Shown: positions 8,962 through 16,658 of the stretch, one piece after another
Numbering within the stretch: position 1 is the stretch's first letter
Layout: each line of letters starts with the position of its first letter
Assembly: GCA_045588575.1 (NCBI GenBank)
Contig: JAZNEJ010000014.1
Coordinates: 1 to 52,218 of the forward strand
Direction of reading: 5' to 3'
DNA length: 52,218 bases
From: RGIG5299 sp045588575
Lineage (GTDB): Bacteria > Bacillota > Clostridia > Oscillospirales > RGIG5299
The notes under the pieces: generated by a model
What the model was told of the DNA's origin: nothing
Database searches by the model: none
The model's input: only the letters and a program-made list of their open reading frames with translations
Program-made: the position numbers and the translations under genes

Positions 8962-8990
8962 ATTATAATATATTTTAAAAGAATTTTCAA
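8962..8990 (-). promoter_or_regulatory. Promoter for the hisK-ispE-feo-rbr run
   Basis: On the minus strand TTGAAA, a 17-base spacer and a perfect TATAAT, about 45 bases before the hisK start. It is the only near-consensus promoter I see for the whole run. Confidence 0.8.
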
Positions 8991-9026
8991 TAAAAAAATA
9001 AAGCGAAAGAAGAAAAAATAATAAAA

Positions 9027-9063
9027 TAAAGCGTTAAAACAAATGACAAGTTTTAACGCTTTA
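9027..9063 (-). terminator. Hairpin, probable second terminator behind tRNA-Gly
   Basis: A 14-base-pair stem (TAAAGCGTTAAAAC with its complement) has an 9-base loop. On the minus strand it is followed by a T-rich stretch, as a terminator would be. It stands about 60 bases beyond the first terminator of tRNA-Gly and upstream of the hisK promoter, so it would insulate the two units. Confidence 0.6.
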
Positions 9064-9121
9064 CAGATATAAACTAAGCTTAATGGGGATTTTGTTTAGA
9101 TTTTTTACTGAACTAAAAATG

Positions 9122-9158
9122 AAAAACGGCAATTTTCTTAATGAAAACTGCCGTTTTA
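9122..9158 (-). terminator. Terminator of tRNA-Gly
   Basis: Hairpin with arms AAAACGGCAGTTTTC and its near complement, ending in TTTTT on the minus strand, directly after the tRNA-Gly 3' end. Confidence 0.8.
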
Positions 9159-9160
9159 AT

Positions 9161-9234
<74 letters not shown>

Positions 9235-9259
9235 AAGGCTTTATTTTTTTGACTGTAAG

Positions 9260-9288
9260 ATTATAACACGATAATTTTTTTTTGTCAA
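9260..9288 (-). promoter_or_regulatory. Promoter of tRNA-Gly
   Basis: On the minus strand TTGACA, 17 bases, TATAAT, preceded by TGT (extended -10). A perfect-consensus promoter, as expected for a stable RNA gene. Confidence 0.9.
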
Positions 9289-9308
9289 TAGATAAAACCA
9301 AAAATAAC

Positions 9309-10112
9309 TTAAAAATATTTGCTGTTAAATTGTTTTATTGTATTTTTAATAGTTATGTCTATTCTTCTGTTGCAAAACCGTTCAATATGTTCGGGAATTG
9401 TTTTGTAATAAGCTTCTGCAATGCCTCCGGCTATGCAGGCCTGTGTATCTGCATCTCCGCCGAGGGAAATAGCGTTTCTAATAGCACTTTCAAAGTCTGT
9501 GGACTCTAAAAAAGCAATAATTGCAGGTGGAATACTGTATGAAGCTCGACTGTTAAATACGTGAGATTCTCTAATATGGCTAAGTGAAGTTGATAAATTG
9601 TATTTAAATTTTTGTTCTAAATATGATTTGATATTTTCCTTGCTTTCTCCTTTACGTGCCAAAAAGACTGCCACGGCAACGGACTGTGCCCCTATAATTG
9701 CTTCTCGATGGTTATGAGTGGAAATGGCACTTGCTTTTGCTTGAATAAGTATTTGCTCTAAGTTGTTATAAGCATAACCTATGGGAATTACTCTCATAGC
9801 GGCACCGTTTGCATAACTGTGTATATTTTTGGAATAAGGGTTTTTTGCCCAAAGAGTAAACATATTACCGAATCCTGCATTGGGGAAATAAGAATAATAT
9901 TGACGATATTGTGCAGCGTATTCTTTGGAACGAGAGCGAATTTTCCATATTGAGATTTCTTGCGGATTATTCATTATAGCTTTACATACTGCCGCTATTA
10001 AGACACTGTCGTCGGTGAAAAAGCTTTCATTCTTAAATTCAAAATTGTATTTTTTTGTACAGTGTACTTCATAATATGAGCCTATTACATCACCGTATAT
10101 TGCACCGAACAC
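9309..10112 (-). CDS. ADP-ribosylglycohydrolase (DraG/ARH family)
   Basis: Hydrolase of the ARH family that removes ADP-ribose from modified proteins or nucleic acids. The 267-residue protein begins MFGAIYGDVIGSYYE as family members do. Both metal-binding motifs are intact: T33-D-D-S36, and D220-A-D-T223 within LGGDADTQACIAGG. The start is GTG with AGAGG 11 bases upstream; an in-frame ATT lies directly before the GTG at eight-base spacing, so the exact start is uncertain. The target is unknown and no ADP-ribosyltransferase lies nearby. It is 37 bases after a FliB-like gene on the same strand, so the two are probably co-transcribed. Confidence 0.9.
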   Translation of the reverse strand: MFGAIYGDVIGSYYEVHCTKKYNFEFKNESFFTDDSVLIAAVCKAIMNNPQEISIWKIRSRSKEYAAQYRQYYSYFPNAGFGNMFTLWAKNPYSKNIHSYANGAAMRVIPIGYAYNNLEQILIQAKASAISTHNHREAIIGAQSVAVAVFLARKGESKENIKSYLEQKFKYNLSTSLSHIRESHVFNSRASYSIPPAIIAFLESTDFESAIRNAISLGGDADTQACIAGGIAEAYYKTIPEHIERFCNRRIDITIKNTIKQFNSKYF

Positions 10113-10149
10113 AATATTGCCATCCTCTTAATATATTGAAATTAAATTT

Positions 10150-11034
10150 TCACTCCATAAGTATTGAAATGTTATTATCTGAATATTCTATTTCTTCCGA
10201 AATAATAGTTGCCAACGTTGCAATTTCTTCTAAAGAGTCAGCTTTTTTATAAGAAATGAGTGAAGCAAACAAACGTTCGCAAAACAAACAAAAGGCTAAT
10301 CTTTCGGAAAAGTCTTCAAAATCAAAGGCTTCGGTACAATGCCTGTAAATAAAGTAAGCCAAAAAGCGTTTTAAATATTCCTCTTTACCGCTTGGACGGC
10401 GCTTTTTTGAATAATTTATAAACAAATCTTTATGTTTCGGGTTTAAATATTCCAAAGAAATGAGTTTGTTAATACAGTCTTCATCACTGAGAATTTCTAT
10501 AGAATAGTAGCTATAAATGTTGTTGAGTAAATTTATATAATCGGTCTCGGTGTTTTGCAAAAGCTTATATATATTGCTTCGCTCGGAACGTCCGTCAAAA
10601 TCAATTTCGTCGGGCTCGGACTCTACCTTGCCGATTTCTTCCAAAACCGCATAGTCGGGAGATGAAAGGATTATTTTTGCCGCTTCTTCGCAAGAGATGC
10701 CGAGTCCTACCTCACAAACAGTTGTGTAGTTATAAAATCTCGGATGTAAGCGGCAAATATCGCAAAGATATTCCTCACCTAAATTGGTTATTATTTTACA
10801 AAGTCCGTTTTCGTCGAGATGAGGACATCTTTCGTTTTCGTTAAGCTTAAAATGCGGAGTGCCATTTGATGAAATGCTGTTTAAAATAGCGGTCTTGTAG
10901 GGGTCTTTGAGCTTTTTATATTTTTCGAAAGTGTTGTCGTCGATATCTATTTCCCAACCGACACAACAACTGTGGCTGCATTTTTCTGCAATACATTTAA
11001 AATTTTTATAATATTTCGGTGCGTAAAGCTTCAT
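10150..11034 (-). CDS. FliB-family protein (flagellin lysine N-methylase-like)
   Basis: A 294-residue protein with the N-terminal Cys cluster typical of the FliB family (C14, C19, C23, C24 in F-K-C-I-A-E-K-C-S-H-S-C-C-V-G-W). Further Cys lie in ERCPHLDENGLCKI and YLCDICRLHPRFY, the pattern of a YkgJ-like metal or iron-sulfur binding region. FliB proteins methylate lysines of flagellin in enterobacteria. In clostridia many homologs lie far from flagellar genes, as here, so the substrate is open. A good Shine-Dalgarno (AAAGGA) precedes the ATG. The gene is probably the first of a two-gene unit with the ADP-ribosylglycohydrolase. Confidence 0.85.
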   Translation of the reverse strand: MKLYAPKYYKNFKCIAEKCSHSCCVGWEIDIDDNTFEKYKKLKDPYKTAILNSISSNGTPHFKLNENERCPHLDENGLCKIITNLGEEYLCDICRLHPRFYNYTTVCEVGLGISCEEAAKIILSSPDYAVLEEIGKVESEPDEIDFDGRSERSNIYKLLQNTETDYINLLNNIYSYYSIEILSDEDCINKLISLEYLNPKHKDLFINYSKKRRPSGKEEYLKRFLAYFIYRHCTEAFDFEDFSERLAFCLFCERLFASLISYKKADSLEEIATLATIISEEIEYSDNNISILME

Positions 11035-11069
11035 TTTAATTCCTTTGTTGCGGTTTAATTGTTGAAAAT

Positions 11070-11098
11070 ATTATAACATATTTAGAAAAGAAAAACAA
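11070..11098 (-). promoter_or_regulatory. Promoter of the FliB-like gene
   Basis: On the minus strand TTGTTT, 17 bases, TATAAT with an extended -10 (TGT before it). The -35 overlaps the terminator hairpin of tRNA-Trp. Confidence 0.65.
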
Positions 11099-11120
11099 CC
11101 ACCGAATTGGTGGTTGTTTT
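11090..11120 (-). terminator. Terminator of tRNA-Trp
   Basis: Hairpin AAAACAACCACC-AATTC-GGTGGTTGTTTT followed by TTCTTTT on the minus strand, directly behind the tRNA. Confidence 0.85.
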
Positions 11121-11122
11121 CT

Positions 11123-11198
11123 TGGCAGGGGCAGAAGGGATCGAACCCTCGGCACGCGGTTTTGGAGACCGCTGCTCTACCAGCTGAGCTATACCCCT
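11123..11198 (-). tRNA. tRNA-Trp (anticodon CCA)
   Basis: A 76-base gene on the minus strand. Acceptor AGGGGTA pairs with TGCCCCT. The anticodon stem GCGGT/ACCGC holds loop CTCCAAA, so the anticodon is CCA. The D arm TAGCTCAGCTGGTAGAGCA and the T loop are standard. The discriminator is G and CCA is encoded. Confidence 0.97.
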
Positions 11199-11211
11199 GC
11201 ATACGACGTAT

Positions 11212-11241
11212 ATTATAACCTTATAACCGCCGTTTTGTCAA
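11212..11241 (-). promoter_or_regulatory. Promoter of tRNA-Trp
   Basis: On the minus strand TTGACA, 18 bases, TATAAT, ending about 14 bases before the tRNA 5' end. Confidence 0.88.
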
Positions 11242-11256
11242 GAGTTTTTCGCATTT

Positions 11257-12270
11257 TTATCTTAAAGAATTAATAAATTTTTCGGTAAATGCATTAAAAG
11301 CGTTTTTGTTAAGTGCATTTATATAATAAGATTCCAATTCGTCGTGTAAGGTTTTGGCAGTTCTGAGTCTTTCGTAAGCTGCTTCCAAGGAGCTTTTGTG
11401 AAGGAGCTCGTAGAATTTTATTCTTGCAGCATTTTCATTCGTATTATTGTAAAATCTTTGACATTTTATATTTCTGTCCGCTATTTTTTTGTTTGTTGTA
11501 AAAAATATTTTCACGCCGTGAATAAATAAATGAGATATTCTGTTAGGGTTAAGCGGTGAATAGAAAACAGTTGTTTTATAGCCTCTTTTTACGGCAAATT
11601 CCGATATTAAATTCATAATAATATCGGACGATATAAAGTAAGGGTCGTCTAAAAATATTGTTTCCAATGCCTTTTCTTTAACGGAATCCGATAACGAGAA
11701 AAAACCTTTAAAACAAAGTGAATCAAGAAATCTTTTTGAAACAAAACCTTCGGTGTTTATTAAGGGAAGATTTCTTTTAACGAAATTTTCGGCGTAGTTT
11801 TTGATTTTTTGGAGATTGAGTTTTTTAAAACCGTTATTGGATATTAGCTCGTCGGTTTCTCCTGCGGCTTTTAAAAGCGAATATGCGGCGTTGTATTCGT
11901 TTTTAATTTTTTCGTTTAGTGAATTTATTTCATCTTTTGAAGAGGAAAGTTTTCGTTCGTCCCAAAAATCTGCAGTGTTAATTATTCTTCCGGCAGCTCC
12001 CGGAATGGGTGGCTCGGCGAGATGAGGAGATGTACCGTCGAAAAGAACGGTTGAATCGCTTAAAACCGCACCGTCTAACGAATCGGGGTCGGACGAGCAA
12101 TGCAAAAGCTCAGTGTAACCCAAGGCTTTCGTTACTTTTTTTATAAAAGTGCTTTTTCCGCTTCCGGGGCCGCCTTTTATTATATAAACTCTTTTTGCAT
12201 TAGTGTTTATAATTTCATTTTGCAAAGAATAAAACCCGTTTTTTGTATTTGCACAGATAAAATCGTTCAT
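11257..12270 (-). CDS. P-loop ATPase of the PRK06851 type, function unknown
   Basis: A 337-residue protein with a clear Walker A motif near the N-terminus (K-G-G-P-G-S-G-K-S-T, about 32-41). A strand with S-D-P-D-S-L-D-G-A-V follows and, around 75-90, V-L-F-D-G-T-S-P-H that may act as the Walker B side. The rest is helical and Lys-rich. Length and layout fit the uncharacterised clostridial and bacillar ATPase family usually listed as PRK06851. I see no second P-loop in the C-terminal half, although some relatives have two. A GGAG Shine-Dalgarno precedes the ATG. It is divergent from the glmU N-terminal-domain gene and stands alone on its strand. Confidence 0.75.
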   Translation of the reverse strand: MNDFICANTKNGFYSLQNEIINTNAKRVYIIKGGPGSGKSTFIKKVTKALGYTELLHCSSDPDSLDGAVLSDSTVLFDGTSPHLAEPPIPGAAGRIINTADFWDERKLSSSKDEINSLNEKIKNEYNAAYSLLKAAGETDELISNNGFKKLNLQKIKNYAENFVKRNLPLINTEGFVSKRFLDSLCFKGFFSLSDSVKEKALETIFLDDPYFISSDIIMNLISEFAVKRGYKTTVFYSPLNPNRISHLFIHGVKIFFTTNKKIADRNIKCQRFYNNTNENAARIKFYELLHKSSLEAAYERLRTAKTLHDELESYYINALNKNAFNAFTEKFINSLR

Positions 12271-12348
12271 ACAATTTACTCCAATCTTAATACTGATAAC
12301 ATTTTATTTAAAATAGAGTAATTTTGACACTTAAAAAGGAAAAAGATA

Positions 12349-12377
12349 TTGTAAAAATTGGAAAAGAGTATTATAAT
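12349..12377 (+). promoter_or_regulatory. Promoter of the GlmU uridyltransferase-domain gene
   Basis: TTGTAA, 17 bases, TATAAT, about 30 bases before the start codon. AGGGGA serves as Shine-Dalgarno. Confidence 0.8.
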
Positions 12378-12408
12378 TATATAAGAACATTTAAGATAGG
12401 GGATTAAG

Positions 12409-13155
12409 ATGAAAGCAATTGTATTGGGCGCAGGCAAAGGCAAAAGACTTCATTCCGAAGAATTTGAGCAGCCTAAGGTTATGAGAGAGGCTAACGGAAA
12501 GCCGCTTATAAGATATATGCTCGATTCCATATCTTTTATAGCGGAACAAGATACCGTAATAGTTGTGGGTTATAAAAAAGAATACGTAATGGAAAATATT
12601 AAAGGCGATTTTAAATTTGCGGTGCAGGAAGAACAGCTTGGAACGGGACATGCCGTAAACTCTGCAAAAGAGCTTTTTAAAGATTATGACGGAAACGTTT
12701 TGATTACATATGGTGATATGCCGCTTTTCAGAGAAGAAACGTTTAAGGGCATGATTGAAACGCACGATAAAACAAAGGCAGATTGCACCGTTTTAACCGC
12801 TAATATAGATAGGCATATTGCTTTCGGCAGAATTGTAAGAGATGCAAACGGAAAATTTGCAGATGTTGTGGAACAAAAGGATTGCAACGAAGAGCAAGAT
12901 AAAATAAGAGAATATAATGCGGGTATCTATATATTTAATAGCAAAAAGCTTTTTAAATATCTTTCGGAGCTTAAAAATGATAATGCGCAGGGAGAATATT
13001 ATCTTACAGATGTTCCGCGTCTTATGCTTAAAGACTCTTTGAAAATAGAAACCTACTCAATAAACGATGAAAAAGAGATAATGGGTGTTAACACTCCCGA
13101 GGATTTAAAAGAAGTTGAAGAAATTTTAATAAAGAAAAATAAAAAAAGTGTTTAA
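12409..13155 (+). CDS. Stand-alone GlmU-type UDP-GlcNAc pyrophosphorylase domain
   Basis: The 248-residue protein covers only the N-terminal uridyltransferase half of GlmU, which makes UDP-GlcNAc from UTP and GlcNAc-1-P for peptidoglycan. All key positions are present: LGAGKGKRL (6-14), Lys23 in Q-P-K-V-M, Q73 and LGTGHA (77-82), the metal Asp103 in YGDMP, G140, E155 in V-V-E-Q-K-D, N170 and Asn228 in G-V-N-T-P, plus DNAQGEYYLTD (191-201). Normal GlmU continues for about 200 more residues as a left-handed beta helix. Here the frame stops after a Lys-rich tail and a DUF1858 gene follows. A matching beta-helix protein is encoded at 48438-49115. Confidence 0.93.
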   Translation: MKAIVLGAGKGKRLHSEEFEQPKVMREANGKPLIRYMLDSISFIAEQDTVIVVGYKKEYVMENIKGDFKFAVQEEQLGTGHAVNSAKELFKDYDGNVLITYGDMPLFREETFKGMIETHDKTKADCTVLTANIDRHIAFGRIVRDANGKFADVVEQKDCNEEQDKIREYNAGIYIFNSKKLFKYLSELKNDNAQGEYYLTDVPRLMLKDSLKIETYSINDEKEIMGVNTPEDLKEVEEILIKKNKKSV

Positions 13156-13173
13156 AAATATAAAAAAATATGT

Positions 13174-13179
13174 TATAAT
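13174..13179 (+). promoter_or_regulatory. Possible internal promoter (-10) before the DUF1858 gene
   Basis: TATAAT with TGT in front (extended -10) lies 31 bases before the start codon. The -35 at 13151-13156 is weak (TTTAAA). Confidence 0.45.
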
Positions 13180-13209
13180 AATAAAAACAAAATAAAAGGA
13201 GAAATAAAA

Positions 13210-13410
13210 ATGGTAACAAAAGATACAATTATTGCAGATGTTTTGGAAATCAACCCCGATACTGCCGAATTTTTTTATGAAATCGGAATGCATTGCTTAG
13301 GATGCCCCGCTGCAAAGGGAGAAACCATTGAACAGGCTTGTGCAGTTCACGGCGTAGACGCAGATGAGCTTATCAACAAGATAAACAATTTCTTGGCTGC
13401 GGCAAAATAA
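13210..13410 (+). CDS. DUF1858 redox-disulfide protein
   Basis: A 66-residue protein of the DUF1858 / hybrid-cluster-protein-associated redox disulfide family. It starts M-V-T-K-D-T-I-I-A-D-V-L and carries the Cys pair C29-L-G-C32 in GMHCLGCPAAKGETIEQAC. The first helix and the small mixed fold are typical. Such proteins are thought to take part in thiol redox chemistry, but the exact partner is unknown. The Shine-Dalgarno AAGGAG is strong. It follows the GlmU-domain gene by 54 bases. Confidence 0.9.
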   Translation: MVTKDTIIADVLEINPDTAEFFYEIGMHCLGCPAAKGETIEQACAVHGVDADELINKINNFLAAAK

Positions 13411-13426
13411 ATAAAAAGGCAGGCAA

Positions 13427-13460
13427 ATCCGCCTCACCGAAAATGCTCGGCGGGGCGGAT
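13427..13460 (+). promoter_or_regulatory. GC-rich hairpin just before trmK
   Basis: ATCCGCC and GGCGGAT form the outer stem and CCGA/TCGG an inner stem. No T run follows, so it is not an ordinary terminator. It ends nine bases before the trmK ATG and contains the only G-rich stretch able to serve as Shine-Dalgarno (GGCGGATGAT), so folding could limit trmK translation. Confidence 0.5.
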
Positions 13461-13468
13461 GATTATTT

Positions 13469-14188
13469 ATGGAATTAAAACTTGGAAAAAGACTTTCCGC
13501 AATTGCAGATTTGGTAGAGGGTAAAACCTTAATAGATATAGGAACAGACCACGGCAAGCTTCCTGTAAAGCTTCTTTTAAACGGAACTATACAATATGCA
13601 ATTGCAACAGACCTTAATCCGCTTCCTCTTCAAAAAGCTATTGAAACCGCAAAACAGTTCGGTACTTACGATAAAATGGAATTTATACAGGCTTCGGGTT
13701 TGGAACTTGAAGATTCTGTAATAGACAAATCGGATACTATTGTTATTGCCGGTATGGGCGGAGAGCTTATAGCAGAAATATTGGAAAAAAGCAAAAAAGA
13801 AATTATAGTAGGAAAAAAGATAATAGTTCAGCCCATGAGCCGCGTGGAATTTTTTCACGAGTGGATTTATAAAAACGGCTTTGGCATACTTGAAGAATAC
13901 GCTATTGAAGAAAACGGCAAGGATTATCTTGTTTTAGCTTTGGAATATACTGCTCAACATTTAACTATTACGGAACGTGAAAAATTTATAGGAAAGCTTA
14001 ACGCAAAGCAGTCTTCGGGTTATATATTAAGAAGACTTCGCAAAACCAGAGAAAAGCTTATGGAAATGGAAAAAGCCGAGCGAGAAAAGGGGATAGTTAA
14101 TGAAAAAAGCTCGCTAAAAGAGGCAATTCTTTCCTTCGCTGAAATAGAACAAATGCTTACGGAGATTAAAGAAAATGTTGATAGATGA
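13469..14188 (+). CDS. trmK: tRNA (adenine-22-N1)-methyltransferase TrmK
   Basis: SAM-dependent methyltransferase that makes m1A22 in tRNA. The 239-residue protein begins M-E-L-K-L-G-K-R-L-S-A-I-A-D-L-V and shows the SAM-binding motif DIGTDHGKLPV (about 22-32) and the family motif I-A-G-M-G-G-E-L-I (about 93-101). Q-P-M (about 119) and a C-terminal coiled coil (about 185-235) follow. The start fits homologs, but the Shine-Dalgarno lies inside a hairpin. It overlaps the next gene, nif3, by 14 bases, the conserved trmK-yqfO pair of Firmicutes. Confidence 0.94.
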   Translation: MELKLGKRLSAIADLVEGKTLIDIGTDHGKLPVKLLLNGTIQYAIATDLNPLPLQKAIETAKQFGTYDKMEFIQASGLELEDSVIDKSDTIVIAGMGGELIAEILEKSKKEIIVGKKIIVQPMSRVEFFHEWIYKNGFGILEEYAIEENGKDYLVLALEYTAQHLTITEREKFIGKLNAKQSSGYILRRLRKTREKLMEMEKAEREKGIVNEKSSLKEAILSFAEIEQMLTEIKENVDR

Positions 14189-14939
14189 AATATATCGCTT
14201 TTTAGATGAAAATTATCCTTACATAACCGCTGAAGAATATGATAATTCCGGATATATTTATAAATCTTCAAAAAATGAAATAACTAAAATTTTATTATGC
14301 TTGGACTGTACCGAAGATGCTGTCAGAAAAGCGGCTGAAACGGGTGCGGAACTTATAATAAGCCATCATCCGCTTTATATTGCGGGGCTTCCCAAAAGCT
14401 TAAATTCCGATAAAGACAAAACAATGGTAAGTCTTATTAAAAACGATATTTCGGCCATATCTCTTCACACTAATTTTGATGCCGCAAAAGATGGGCTTAA
14501 CGAAACTCTCGCCGAAACGATAGGACTTGAAATTATCGGAAAATTTTCAGAAAATCACGCAGGAGTTTGTTCGGGAATAATAGGGACAATGAACCGTAAA
14601 ACCGTTAAGGAAATAGCAAAGCACCTTAAAAAAGTGCTTGGATGTAATACCGTGAACTATTTTGAAAGCGGCAAAAATCCCGAAAAAATAGCGCTTGTTT
14701 GTGGAGCCGGCTTTTCGTTTTTTGAGGAAGCCGTAAAAAACGGAGCTGACCTTTTCATAACCGGCGAGTGTAAATATTATCATTTCAACAGAGCTAAAGA
14801 GCTTGGCGTAAGCCTTATTGATGCAGGGCATTTTTATACCGAAAAAATTTTTGCCAAAGCTCTTATGAAAAAACTATCTTTTATTGACAACGTAAAGATA
14901 GAAGAATTTGAAGATTTTTTAAATTATAAACAGATATGA
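14175..14939 (+). CDS. NIF3-like dinuclear metal protein (YqfO family)
   Basis: Member of the GTP cyclohydrolase I type 2 / NIF3 family with a dinuclear metal site in a hexameric ring. The 254-residue form lacks the PII-like insert of Bacillus YqfO. Metal ligands are visible at H64-H65 (I-S-H-H-P-L), H98/D102 (L-H-T-N-F-D) and in the C-terminal DAGHFYTEKIF (His near 223, Glu near 227). The biochemical role is unsettled, despite annotations as a cyclohydrolase or an adenylate-related enzyme. GGAG upstream of the ATG supports the start, inside trmK. rqcH follows after ten bases. Confidence 0.93.
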   Translation: MLIDEIYRFLDENYPYITAEEYDNSGYIYKSSKNEITKILLCLDCTEDAVRKAAETGAELIISHHPLYIAGLPKSLNSDKDKTMVSLIKNDISAISLHTNFDAAKDGLNETLAETIGLEIIGKFSENHAGVCSGIIGTMNRKTVKEIAKHLKKVLGCNTVNYFESGKNPEKIALVCGAGFSFFEEAVKNGADLFITGECKYYHFNRAKELGVSLIDAGHFYTEKIFAKALMKKLSFIDNVKIEEFEDFLNYKQI

Positions 14940-14949
14940 GGTGAAAACC

Positions 14950-16587
14950 ATGCCTTTTGACGGAATTTTTATATCTAAACTTTGCGAAGAACTTAGAGAA
15001 ACTCTTAAAAACGCAAAGGTTTTAAAAATATATCAGCCCGGTGCTAAGGAAATAACAATTGAATTCCGTTACGGCAAAGATTTGTTTATATCGGCAGATG
15101 CTTCGAATCCTTATTTTTGTCTTACCGATAAGCCCAAGGAAAATCCGGCCGTTCCGCCTAATTTTTGTATGCTTTTAAGAAAGCATCTTAACGGCGCAAT
15201 GCTTAAAACCATAGAACAAGAGGGATTTGAAAGAACTGTTCGCCTGGGTTTTGACTCGGTAAACGAACTTGGAGACACTGAAGTAAAATACCTTTACATT
15301 GAAATTATGGGTAAATATTGTAATATAATTCTTACCGATTTTTCAAATAAAATTTTAGGGGCTATAAAAACCGAAAACGGAGAAAAAGGCCCGAGAACAA
15401 TAATGCCGGGAATTATTTACACCTCTTTAAAAGGTAAAGAAAAGAAAGATATTACCGAAATTACTTCGGAAGAAGTTAAGTTTTTTGCTTCTTCACGAGA
15501 GCTTGTCGACGGTGTGAACGGAATTTCTCCCGTGGTTTCTAAAACGCTTCTTGAAAACTTTAATAAAAACGGTTTTGAGCAAACCATAACCGAGATAGCT
15601 GATTCAAAGCCATATCTTTATTATTCTGAAGATTCCGTTCCTTGCGAATTTTCTTATATTAAACTTAATAACTTTGATAATTATGAAATAAAATCTTGTT
15701 ATTCAGATGCAGTAGAAGCTTTTTTTGAGCATAAAACCGAAAAAAATCTTGCCAAGCAAAGAGCAGGGGATTTAGTTAGAAAAATATCCTCAGCCATTGA
15801 GCGAATAGAGCATAAGACCGAAAAGCAAAATCAAGAGAAAAAAGAAAGCGAAAATGCAAATAAATATAAGGAATATGCCGATATTCTAACTGCTAATTTA
15901 TATTTAAAAGCAGATAAGGCCGATAAAATAACGTTACCTAATTTTTACGACGGGATGAACGAGGTAACAATTCCGCTTGAGCCTTCGAAAGATATAAAAG
16001 CAAATGCGGCGGCTTATTATAAAAAATATAAAAAACTTAAAACCGCAGCGGTAATTTTGGAAGAACAAATTGCTTCTAATTTAAAAGAGCTTGAATATTT
16101 GAAATCGGCAAAATTTTTTTTAAGCGAGTCGCAAAGCGAAACAGATTTAGCTGAAATAAGAGAAGAATTAATTCAAAACGGATTTTTAAAAAATAAAAAA
16201 CAATATAACACAAGAAATTCGAAACAAAAGCCGAAAAAGCTTATTCCTTATGAATACCGTTTTAAAGAAAACGAAGAAGAAACTCTTGTTTTAGTTGGAA
16301 AAAACAACGTTCAAAATGATAAATTAACCTTTAAAATAGCGCAAAAAAATTACGTGTGGTTGCACGTAAAAGATGCGCCAGGAAGCCATACGGTAATATG
16401 CAAGGAGTTTAAGTCGGTAAGCGATGAACTTTTGCTTTTTGCTGCAAAAACTGCTGCAAAACACAGCAGTCTTCAAGGTAAAGTTTCAGTTGACTATACC
16501 GAGATTAAAAACGTAAAAAGACAACCGAATTCAAAACCGGGAATGGTGTTTTACGTGGATTATAAAACCGTTGTGGTGGAAACGTAA
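14950..16587 (+). CDS. rqcH: Ribosome quality control protein RqcH (NFACT family)
   Basis: Rqc2/NEMF homolog that binds stalled 50S subunits and directs alanine tailing of the nascent chain. From the ATG at 14950 it has 545 residues. The NFACT-N part begins M-P-F-D-G-I-F-I-S-K-L. A coiled-coil middle (about 275-390) is rich in Lys/Glu. The C-terminal NFACT-R part has the signature Y-V-W-L-H-V-K-D-A-P-G-S-H-T. I chose the ATG over a GTG nine bases upstream because GAGGTG (14939-14944) is spaced correctly for the ATG and covers that GTG. It follows nif3 closely, as in other clostridia. Confidence 0.94.
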   Translation: MPFDGIFISKLCEELRETLKNAKVLKIYQPGAKEITIEFRYGKDLFISADASNPYFCLTDKPKENPAVPPNFCMLLRKHLNGAMLKTIEQEGFERTVRLGFDSVNELGDTEVKYLYIEIMGKYCNIILTDFSNKILGAIKTENGEKGPRTIMPGIIYTSLKGKEKKDITEITSEEVKFFASSRELVDGVNGISPVVSKTLLENFNKNGFEQTITEIADSKPYLYYSEDSVPCEFSYIKLNNFDNYEIKSCYSDAVEAFFEHKTEKNLAKQRAGDLVRKISSAIERIEHKTEKQNQEKKESENANKYKEYADILTANLYLKADKADKITLPNFYDGMNEVTIPLEPSKDIKANAAAYYKKYKKLKTAAVILEEQIASNLKELEYLKSAKFFLSESQSETDLAEIREELIQNGFLKNKKQYNTRNSKQKPKKLIPYEYRFKENEEETLVLVGKNNVQNDKLTFKIAQKNYVWLHVKDAPGSHTVICKEFKSVSDELLLFAAKTAAKHSSLQGKVSVDYTEIKNVKRQPNSKPGMVFYVDYKTVVVET

Positions 16588-16593
16588 AAATAT

Positions 16594-16622
16594 TTGACAT
16601 TAGTTATCTAATGTATTATAAT
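16594..16622 (+). promoter_or_regulatory. Consensus promoter of ilvE with internal inverted repeat
   Basis: TTGACA, exactly 17 bases, TATAAT. The spacer holds an inverted repeat, ACATTAG (16597-16603) and CTAATGT (16608-16614), whose left arm overlaps the -35. That is the layout of a repressor operator. Confidence 0.85.
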
Positions 16623-16658
16623 ATTAAATAATATTTTTCATAAAAGGAAGATGTAAAA

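Noticed and set aside
14941..14949. GTG as start of rqcH
   Set aside because: The GTG forms part of the Shine-Dalgarno GAGGTG of the ATG at 14950, and relatives begin at that Met.
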